A DNA stretch of 49,395 nt from Fibrobacter sp. Its GTDB lineage: Bacteria; Fibrobacterota; Fibrobacteria; Fibrobacterales; Fibrobacteraceae. The stretch spans positions 1-49,395 of the forward strand of contig JAKSIG010000020.1 in the NCBI GenBank assembly GCA_024398955.1, written 5' to 3'. Positions within the stretch are counted from its first letter, which is position 1, and each line of letters begins with the position of its first letter. Position numbers and translations under genes: made by a program. The notes beneath the pieces are model-generated. The model saw only the letters and a program-made list of their open reading frames with translations, had not been told where the DNA came from and ran no database searches. Of the stretch, positions 43,430 to 49,395 are shown piece after piece.

Positions 43430-43997
43430 AGAAAATTGTTGGCTCCCTCCATTAAATCCGTTTCCATTCGAATCTTTTAATGTCGATTCCTATAGGAAAT
43501 ATGAGGCTTCGCTATACAAAGTCTATAGGCAACAGTTTTGGGAAACTTTTCCCTTGTATGAGGAAAAACGAGTTCAGGTTAGGCGGTCTCCCATAATAGA
43601 TGGCTATGAAGAGTCCTTTATTCATTTTACTTGCAAAAACTATGAGAATGTTGAAAATCGTGAACCGGATTTTCGACGCTGCGAACGCTTGCACTGGATT
43701 CGACTTGTCATTGAAAACTACATGTGCAAGAAAAACTGTTCTGAGGTATGTAGCGGAATAAAAATTTGGGAAGAACCGTATAAAAGCAATGTTCGCGTTC
43801 ATTTTCTCTTTGAAGATGAACGGTATCTTGTAGTTTTGGAAAAACGAGAATCCTATAATTTGCTGATTACTGCATATTATCTTGATTATGATAATACTTT
43901 GCGTAAGCAGCTGAAGCGTTATGAGATGTATAAAAAAGCAGAAGACGCTCCGGGTTGCGGAACGTCTCCAGAAACTCCTTCTACAACTGGTAGATGA
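43422..43997 (+). CDS. Phage P1-related (RlfA-like) protein, possible BECR-fold nuclease
   Basis: The 191-residue protein starts at ATG 43422 with CTGGAGG just upstream, inside DUF3800; an earlier in-frame start was rejected. Motifs are PLYEEKRVQVRRSPIIDGYEESFIHF (spread over about 45-72), EPDFRRCERLHWIRLVIENY, IKIWEEPYKSNVRVHFLF and YLVVLEKRESYNLLITAYYLDY. This pattern belongs to short proteins annotated as phage P1-related, resembling barnase/RelE-type (BECR) RNases. The His, Arg and Tyr residues kept would fit such a site. The tail (about 175-191) is low complexity and coincides with a DNA hairpin at 43938-43963. Family identity is recalled, not computed. Confidence 0.5.
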   Translation: MPKENCWLPPLNPFPFESFNVDSYRKYEASLYKVYRQQFWETFPLYEEKRVQVRRSPIIDGYEESFIHFTCKNYENVENREPDFRRCERLHWIRLVIENYMCKKNCSEVCSGIKIWEEPYKSNVRVHFLFEDERYLVVLEKRESYNLLITAYYLDYDNTLRKQLKRYEMYKKAEDAPGCGTSPETPSTTGR

Positions 43998-44042
43998 GAT
44001 GTCTCAAATATAGAATTAGACAAAAAAATGTCAATAGTTTTT

Positions 44043-44384
44043 TTAATTGTTTTTGCTATTCCCGAATACATATCCTAAAGCTAGAGTTATAACGGGAATT
44101 ATTATGTTCCAAATGGAAAGAATATTTTCCATAAGATTATTGGCATTTATTTCATTATGGAAAATACAGCAGTATACAATCAAAAAAATAGACATGATAG
44201 TACCAGCGGCAAAAGCCATTCTTATTACCAAATAAACGATGCTGTTTTTGGCGTTTTCTCCGGTGCCCAATGTTTTAGTTACTTTGCCAGGTGCATCTAT
44301 TTTGCTGTTTAGAGCTCCTTTTTTACGAGAACTTGCTGTTGTAGTGCTTGGCGAATAATCAAGATTTCCGTTTGTACTAGCCAT
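44043..44384 (-). CDS. Two-helix membrane protein of the DUF6864-like pair
   Basis: The 113-residue protein has a polar Ser/Thr-rich N-terminal half (about 1-45). Two transmembrane helices follow (IVYLVIRMAFAAGTIMSIFLIVYC in outline, about 49-72, and IWNIIIPVITLALGYVFG at about 91-108), with a short Asn-rich tail. It overlaps the upstream DUF6864-like gene by 8 bases. The format of a small cytosolic protein plus a two-helix membrane protein is common among membrane-damaging effectors of defence systems, but also among many other proteins. No family is recognised. Base composition is very A+T-rich. Confidence 0.55.
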   Translation of the reverse strand: MASTNGNLDYSPSTTTASSRKKGALNSKIDAPGKVTKTLGTGENAKNSIVYLVIRMAFAAGTIMSIFLIVYCCIFHNEINANNLMENILSIWNIIIPVITLALGYVFGNSKNN

Positions 44385-44751
44385 TTAAATCAGCCTTTTT
44401 CAAGAAAAGATTGTATACTACAGATCTTATATTTTGCTCGGAATCAAGGCTCCAAGCAGCAAAATTGATTAAAAATTCTCGATTATTTATGGTTCCGATT
44501 CTTATCGGATTGTAAAAACCTTCCAATAACGCGTTTTTCATGTTATATATTTTTAGACGAAGAGTGTTGTTTCCTTCGTTTAAACCATCGAAATGAGTTT
44601 CCGCATTTTCACTTGAATCGTTAAGGAATTCGAAAACCAGGTTTATTCCGTTTATTGTGATAAAAAACTCGTTTTTAAATAAGTTTATTATGCCAGATTG
44701 GATAACTTCTAAACCATCTGTGAAAATTTTGATATCCAGATTACTATCCAT
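44377..44751 (-). CDS. DUF6864-like small protein
   Basis: The 124-residue protein is predicted to be a beta-sandwich. It opens DIKIFTDGLEVIQSGIINLF, and contains INGINLVFEFLNDSSEN, EGNNTLRLKIYNMKNALLEGFYNPIRIG (in outline) and NNREFLINFAAWSLD. I match this to the DUF6864 pattern from memory, a family of small proteins of unknown role, with modest certainty. It is the first gene of a two-gene unit with the two-helix membrane protein (8-base overlap). The 157 bases to the divergent TIGR02147 gene must carry both promoters. Confidence 0.5.
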   Translation of the reverse strand: MDSNLDIKIFTDGLEVIQSGIINLFKNEFFITINGINLVFEFLNDSSENAETHFDGLNEGNNTLRLKIYNMKNALLEGFYNPIRIGTINNREFLINFAAWSLDSEQNIRSVVYNLFLKKADLNG

Positions 44752-44863
44752 TTTATTACCTTGTGTTTTTTTTGTGTGTTAAAATATTGTTTTTATTAGT
44801 GCTTTTGTCAATGACAGTATAAACGGTATATAATGAAATATGTGCTTGATATAAAAAATGTAT

Positions 44864-44894
44864 CTTAATTTTGTATCTTACAACTAAAATTAAG
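44864..44894. promoter_or_regulatory. Perfect 9-bp inverted repeat before the TIGR02147 gene
   Basis: CTTAATTTT (44864-44872) and AAAATTAAG (44886-44894) flank 13 bases and end 14 bases before ATG 44909. It could be an operator or a leader hairpin controlling the regulator and the FISUMP gene behind it. Confidence 0.45.
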
Positions 44895-44908
44895 TTATAT
44901 TATTAGCT

Positions 44909-45727
44909 ATGGATTCTATAACCGAATATACAAGTTATCGTAAGTATATTAAAGACTTTTACGAAGACGAGAAAAGAAAAGGCAAATTTACTTGGCGTAA
45001 ATTTGCGTCTCTTGCCGGTTATTCATCTCCAGTGTTTTTGAAATTAGTCTGTGATGGAACAGGAAATCTTGGAGATTCAGCCATAGATAATGTAGCGAAG
45101 GCGATGGGACTTGCTGGTTTTGAAAGAGAGTATTTTGGCCTATTGGTTTTGTTGGATAGAACGGAGTCTAATACAGAGAAAGCGCATATTGTTGAGGAAT
45201 TAAAGCAATTAGCGTCAAAACATCGTGCGAAAGTTCTTGATGGGGATGCCTTTGATTATTTCAAAGATTGGAAAAATCCTGTGTTGCGAGAAATAGCTGC
45301 AGCGATGCCTACGTCAACTGCGAATGAAATGGCTGATATGTGTCTGCAAAAGGTTACCGTGGGAGAGGTAAAGGATTCTTTAGCTTTTATGATGAAGAAT
45401 CAGCTTTTGCAAAAAGATGTTGAAGGTTATCACATGACAAATCAGACCTTGACGTCTTCGTCTGGTGGACCAGCACCTATTGCAATTCGTGAAATGCATC
45501 GTCAAATGGGTACATTTGCTCTTGATAGTTTGGATAGTGTTCCTATTGATGAAAGAGATGTTTCTGGGTTAACTTTGGGTGTTTCTGAAAAATCTTTTGC
45601 GCAAATAAAGGATGAACTAGCTCGTTTTCGAAAGAAGATTCTGGCCATTGCAATGGCAGGCGGTGAAACGGAACGGGTTTATCGATTGAATTTACAATTT
45701 TTCCCGATGAGTAAAAAATTGAAGTAA
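44909..45727 (+). CDS. TIGR02147-family protein, probable regulator
   Basis: The 272-residue protein matches the Fibrobacter-expanded TIGR02147 (DUF4423) family. It opens YTSYRKYIKDFYEDEKRK and then has a helix-turn-helix-like FTWRKFASLAGYSSPVFLKLV, and GLAGFEREYFGLLVLLDR. Later come a winged-helix-like middle (VKDSLAFMMKNQLLQKD) and LTLGVSEKSFAQIKDELARFRKKIL near the C-terminus. Its stop is 10 bases before the ATG of the large FISUMP lipoprotein, with AAGGAG between, so they share a transcript. Regulation of the neighbour is likely but unproven. Confidence 0.85.
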   Translation: MDSITEYTSYRKYIKDFYEDEKRKGKFTWRKFASLAGYSSPVFLKLVCDGTGNLGDSAIDNVAKAMGLAGFEREYFGLLVLLDRTESNTEKAHIVEELKQLASKHRAKVLDGDAFDYFKDWKNPVLREIAAAMPTSTANEMADMCLQKVTVGEVKDSLAFMMKNQLLQKDVEGYHMTNQTLTSSSGGPAPIAIREMHRQMGTFALDSLDSVPIDERDVSGLTLGVSEKSFAQIKDELARFRKKILAIAMAGGETERVYRLNLQFFPMSKKLK

Positions 45728-45737
45728 GGAGAAAAAT

Positions 45738-48700
45738 ATGAGGTTTTCTTTACGCTTTTCCCTGGTGCTTGGCCTATTATTAGGTATTGCTGCTTGTTCT
45801 AATGGTGATAAAACTGCTGGTGGTACAGAAGATACCAATGGTATCGTAGCAATACAAGATAAACTTGTATCTGGTGTTAGCCAAAAAGGCCCTTTTGTTA
45901 ATGGGTCCTCGGTTACCATGCAAGAACTGGATCCGGAATCCTTTGGTCAGACAGGTAAAAGCTTTGAGGGCAAAATAAAAAATGACCAAGGAGAATTTGC
46001 TGTACAGGTAAAGGAACTTGTATCTCCGTATGCGTTGCTAAAAGCTAATGGTTTTTATCGAAATGAGGTTTCGGGAGAACGTTCTACAAGTCAAGTTACT
46101 CTTTATACTATTACTGATTTAACTGATAGAGATTTGGTTAATGTAAATTTGCTTACGCATTTGGAGTATGAACGTTCGGTTTATCTTGTTATGCATGATA
46201 GCCTTACCTTGGCAAATGCTAAAAGTAGGGCGAAAAGTGAGGTTTTAAAAGCATTCTATATAGATTCTGATGATGAAAATTCGGAAGACTTGAATATTTT
46301 TGGTTCCGGTGATGGAAATGCTGCATTGTTGTCAATTTCAATCATGATGCAGTCAAATTTGAAAGAAGCTGCATTCAGCGAACGTCTTGCAAATTTTGCT
46401 TCTGATTTGGAAGATGATGGGGTTTGGGAAGATTCCTCAGAAATCGTAAAAATTGCAGATTGGAGTAGTGAACAGTCCCTTTCGGATGGTTTGTATAAAA
46501 TTCGACAAAATATTGAGTCATGGAATATTGGTGATGTTCCTGGTTTTGAAAAACATATTAAATCATTTTGGTGGAATGTATATGGCTTAGGGCTTTGTTC
46601 CGAAGCTCGCAAAAGTGAAGTTTTGCGTAATCAAAATGAAAAAAGTTCTTTTGCAAACGTTTATTTCATTTGCAAAGATAATAAATGGCTCATTGCGTCT
46701 GATTTGGAAAAAGATACTTATAAATGGAACAATGGTGCTGATGGTGAATCAAAATCTGGTACCGTTATTGCAGAAAATTGTTATGTATATGAAGTGAATG
46801 CGTGGCGTTCGGGAAATGTCAGCGACTGTACCTTGGGACTGAATGGTTGTACAACAAGTCATCAGAATGTTGTCGGTCAGGGCTCTGATAAAGTCTGGTA
46901 TACATGTGATGAAAAGACCTGGAGATCCTCAACAACATATGAGAAGGATACCTATGGCTGGAAATCCGCAACGGATGGAACAATTAGGAAAGGAAACGTG
47001 ACTGATACGGTTTATGTTTTCGATAAGACGGTATGGCGAATGACGAGCACCGTGGAATCAAAGCTGGGCGGCTGTGTACCCGCAATCAAGGATTCTGTGG
47101 GAGAGGTCAACGGGAAGTATTACATCTGCAAAGGGACCGCGTGGGCAGAAGCTACTGCGATCGAATATGATACCTATAAGTGGTCTGCGGGGGAAGATGG
47201 AGAAAGTAAAACTGGTTCCGTCAATGCAAAGAACTGCTACGTTTATGAAAATACTACATGGCGTTCGGGAAATGTCAGCGACTGTACCTTGGGACTGAAT
47301 GGTTGTACAACAAGTCATCAGAATGTTGTCGGTCAGGGCTCTGATAAAGTCTGGTATACATGTGATGAAAAGACCTGGAGATCCTCAACAACATATGAGA
47401 AGGATACCTATGGCTGGAAATCCGCAACGGATGGAACAATTAGGAAAGGAAACGTGACTGATACGGTTTATGTTTTCGATAAGACGGTATGGCGAATGAC
47501 GAGCACCGTGGAATCAAAGCTGGGCGGCTGTGTACCCGCAATCAAGGATTCTGTGGGAGAGGTCAACGGGAAGTATTACATCTGCAAAGGGACCGCGTGG
47601 GCAGAAGCTACTGCGATCGAATATGATACCTATAAGTGGTCTGCGGGGGAAGATGGAGAAAGTAAAACTGGTTCCGTCAATGCAAAGAACTGCTACGTTT
47701 ATGAAAATACTACATGGCGTTCGGGAAATGTCAGCGACTGTACCTTGAATCTACGTGGTTGCACGAAACTTCGTCAGGATACGGTCGGATTAGGTAGCGA
47801 CAAGCAGTGGCGTATTTGCGACAGTGGAGAGTGGCGCTTGGCTAGTAATATAGAAATGGATACGGCAACATGGGGGTATGGCACTTTTAACAGAGAAGTT
47901 CGCCCTGGTCAGATTAATAAAAATCTTTTCTACGTCTTTGATAAAGAAAATGGTGTATGGAAAAACGCTACGACCATCGAAAAAGATACTTACGATTACA
48001 ACAACAATTCAATTTGGGCATCAGGTGTAGATGGTGAATTGAAAAAAGGCGCAATCACAGACTCCATCTATGTTTATGACAGTGATCGCTGGAGAACTTC
48101 AACATTCGTTGAGTCTAAACTTGGAGGTTGTGTAGGAGCGATTAAGGATAGTGTTGGTAAGGCCGGATCAATATATTATATTTGCGTTTCTCGTAAATGG
48201 ATTGAAGCAACTTCGCTGCAATACGACACCTACCGCTGGAACGATTCAATAGATGGCGCATGGAGAAAAGGCCGGGTCAATTCATCAAACATTTATGTTT
48301 TTGATGAAAAAGACCACTGGAGAACTGCTACAACTATGTTTGATACTTTAAGTATAAATGGTTGTACCACAAAACGACAAATGGAACATGCAGATGATTA
48401 TGATGAAGACAATGAAAGAAGTCATTATTACACATGTTACAATAACAAGTGGTATGATGGCAATGAGTGGTCTTGGGATTTACCGAAAGAGGCTTATTTA
48501 AATCCAGATATAGAATATGACTCAATTACAGATGAAAGAGACGGGAAAATTTATAAAACCGTTAAAATTGGTGATCAAGTATGGATGGCAGAAAATTTGA
48601 ATTATGCTGATAGCGTTCAAACACCAAGTTTAAAAGGAAAAAGTTGGTGTTATGAAAATTCCACCTGTGAAAAGGTAGCTGGCAGATATTATTTATGGTC

Positions 48701-49160
48701 TGCGGCGATAGATTCTTTATCAATTTATGAAAAATTGTCCATGAAATGTGGATATGGTAAAGAGTGCTCATTAACAGGATCTATTCAAGGTTTATGTCCT
48801 AAAGGATGGAGGTTGCCTTCAAAAGATGACTGGAATGCGTTGTTGCTTATCTTTGGGAAAGAAAATATGAATATGCAATTAAAAACATCTATAGGTTGGA
48901 TTTGGGATTCTTACTCTTATCACGATGGGAATGGAAAAAATTTATCCGGTTTTTCTGCAATACCTAGTGGCGTAAGAAACAAAAACGGCTCAGTTGCTGG
49001 AATGGGAAGCTATACAGGTTTTTGGAGTTCAGATGACGCAAACAATACAAATGCTTGGGGACTATACATCCAATATTCTAATGAATATATTTGGGGTGTT
49101 CATGATTTCGATAAGAAATCCGGTCACCCAATTCGTTGTATACAAGATCAATACAAATAG
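45738..49160 (+). CDS. Large FISUMP-domain lipoprotein with internal repeats
   Basis: The 1140-residue lipoprotein (lipobox LGIAACSNG) has several parts. Residues about 35-310 are an N-terminal region (GVSQKGPFVNGSSVTMQELD, helical part near 165-260). Residues about 310-905 are a chain of short Cys/Trp-rich units of the type EKDTYGW...DG...GNV...VYVFDKTVWR...LGGC. A single C-terminal FISUMP domain spans about 910-1139 (VWMAENLNYADS, CPKGWRLPSKDDW, GFSAIPSGVR, FWSSDD, HPIRCIQD). Residues 356-507 and 508-659 are copies of the same 152-residue block. The unit chain probably acts as a stalk that displays the FISUMP domain. It is co-transcribed with the TIGR02147 regulator. Composition is A+T-rich at both ends and closer to the core genes in the repeat block. 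Confidence 0.85.
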   Translation: MRFSLRFSLVLGLLLGIAACSNGDKTAGGTEDTNGIVAIQDKLVSGVSQKGPFVNGSSVTMQELDPESFGQTGKSFEGKIKNDQGEFAVQVKELVSPYALLKANGFYRNEVSGERSTSQVTLYTITDLTDRDLVNVNLLTHLEYERSVYLVMHDSLTLANAKSRAKSEVLKAFYIDSDDENSEDLNIFGSGDGNAALLSISIMMQSNLKEAAFSERLANFASDLEDDGVWEDSSEIVKIADWSSEQSLSDGLYKIRQNIESWNIGDVPGFEKHIKSFWWNVYGLGLCSEARKSEVLRNQNEKSSFANVYFICKDNKWLIASDLEKDTYKWNNGADGESKSGTVIAENCYVYEVNAWRSGNVSDCTLGLNGCTTSHQNVVGQGSDKVWYTCDEKTWRSSTTYEKDTYGWKSATDGTIRKGNVTDTVYVFDKTVWRMTSTVESKLGGCVPAIKDSVGEVNGKYYICKGTAWAEATAIEYDTYKWSAGEDGESKTGSVNAKNCYVYENTTWRSGNVSDCTLGLNGCTTSHQNVVGQGSDKVWYTCDEKTWRSSTTYEKDTYGWKSATDGTIRKGNVTDTVYVFDKTVWRMTSTVESKLGGCVPAIKDSVGEVNGKYYICKGTAWAEATAIEYDTYKWSAGEDGESKTGSVNAKNCYVYENTTWRSGNVSDCTLNLRGCTKLRQDTVGLGSDKQWRICDSGEWRLASNIEMDTATWGYGTFNREVRPGQINKNLFYVFDKENGVWKNATTIEKDTYDYNNNSIWASGVDGELKKGAITDSIYVYDSDRWRTSTFVESKLGGCVGAIKDSVGKAGSIYYICVSRKWIEATSLQYDTYRWNDSIDGAWRKGRVNSSNIYVFDEKDHWRTATTMFDTLSINGCTTKRQMEHADDYDEDNERSHYYTCYNNKWYDGNEWSWDLPKEAYLNPDIEYDSITDERDGKIYKTVKIGDQVWMAENLNYADSVQTPSLKGKSWCYENSTCEKVAGRYYLWSAAIDSLSIYEKLSMKCGYGKECSLTGSIQGLCPKGWRLPSKDDWNALLLIFGKENMNMQLKTSIGWIWDSYSYHDGNGKNLSGFSAIPSGVRNKNGSVAGMGSYTGFWSSDDANNTNAWGLYIQYSNEYIWGVHDFDKKSGHPIRCIQDQYK
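46803..47747 (+). repeat. 456-bp tandem duplication inside the FISUMP lipoprotein gene
   Basis: Copy 1 is 46803-47258 and copy 2 is 47259-47714; a third start of 33 bases follows at 47715-47747. By eye the two full copies are identical, and both strands translate identically. The unit is 152 codons, so the frame is kept. It arose recently or is kept uniform by recombination. Confidence 0.92.
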
Positions 49161-49211
49161 CCATCCAACAAAAAGCAGCTTCGCTAGCAGATGGTTGTCG
49201 TTTTCAGAAAT

Positions 49212-49248
49212 GCAAAAAGGCAGGTTCTTACGAATCTGCCTTTTTGCG
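49212..49248. terminator. Bidirectional terminator between FISUMP gene and carB
   Basis: The 16-bp stem GCAAAAAGGCAG(G)TTC / GAA(T)CTGCCTTTTTGC has a 4-base loop. It lies between the convergent FISUMP and carB genes. Confidence 0.85.
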
Positions 49249-49288
49249 TTACAAGCACCCCGCATTCACAGGCGTTCCGCGGTTCGGC

Positions 49289-49395
49289 TTACTTCACGAT
49301 GTGTCTATGGTACTCCTGCAAGCTGCAAACCTCAAACCTACCGTAGTCGTGCTTGTCCATGAGGCCTTCGACGGTGGAGGTGAGGGCGGCGATGG
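49289..49395 (-). CDS. carB: Carbamoyl-phosphate synthase large subunit, 3' end only (second copy)
   Basis: The last 34 codons read from the - strand end ...FEVCSLQEYHRHIVK and stop with TAA at 49291-49289. The peptide is identical to that of the fragment at 40985. The DNA is identical over the inner 60 or so bases but differs at scattered synonymous sites in the last 45, and similarity runs about 30 bases beyond the stop. The gene continues past the window and is presumably the complete carB, which makes carbamoyl phosphate for arginine and pyrimidines. Whether it is complete cannot be seen here. Confidence 0.88.
   Translation of the reverse strand, partial: IAALTSTVEGLMDKHDYGRFEVCSLQEYHRHIVK

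Noticed and set aside
46803..47747. CRISPR array from regularly spaced identical sequence
   Set aside because: The repeat is 456 bases, tandem, in frame and coding; no short repeats with unique spacers and no cas genes were seen.
42413..49288. Integrase, transposase or reverse transcriptase expected in the island
   Set aside because: No frame in the interval shows tyrosine or serine recombinase, DDE transposase or reverse-transcriptase motifs.

Overview
The window reads as chromosome of a Fibrobacter-type gut or rumen bacterium. The evidence is four FISUMP (Fibrobacter succinogenes major paralogous) domain regions carried on three lipoproteins, a TIGR02147-family regulator, lipoproteins with long Ser-rich linkers, and many plant-polysaccharide enzymes (GH53, PL1, GH26, GH116). 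Base composition is moderate, and several genes avoid the codons TTA, CTA and TCA almost completely.

Layout. 1-4.1 kb: housekeeping genes on the + strand (end of ribosomal protein L25, small envelope proteins, a thioredoxin-fold protein, pth, guaB). 4.2-8.1 kb: envelope proteins, including a two-domain FISUMP lipoprotein and a DUF4832-type lipoprotein. 8.1-13.9 kb, - strand: an RNase H-like protein that lacks its catalytic residues, a HAD phosphatase, DUF4321-gatA, and an operon of a THUMP-like methyltransferase, a CAP-domain lipoprotein and ung. 14-15.5 kb: GH53 galactanase. 15.6-22.1 kb, + strand: chorismate mutase, tyrA, an EPSP-synthase-like protein with a degenerate active site, nadK, a metX-metW fusion and yicC. 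22.3-27.4 kb: PL1 pectate lyase, iron alcohol dehydrogenase, epimerase. 27.4-28.1 kb: tmRNA behind tandem palindromes. 28.3-31.4 kb: purC and small envelope proteins. 31.5-39.6 kb, - strand: three-domain FISUMP lipoprotein, GH116, GH26 lipoprotein, EamA transporter and a QueD-like protein with a zinc ribbon.

39.8 kb to the end is accessory. A compact DUF3791-DUF3990-DUF3791 operon (toxin-antitoxin-like) is followed by REP-like palindromes. Next comes a 476-codon 3' fragment of carB, and the end of a second carB copy appears at 49289-49395. Between the two carB copies lie about 6.9 kb of mostly A+T-rich cargo: DUF3800 plus a phage-P1-related protein, a DUF6864-like protein plus a two-helix membrane protein, and a TIGR02147 regulator directly upstream of a 1140-residue FISUMP lipoprotein with a 456-bp tandem duplication that looks exact.

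The best candidate for an undescribed system is this carB-bounded island with its paired small modules. No integrase, reverse transcriptase, CRISPR array or insertion-sequence transposase was seen.
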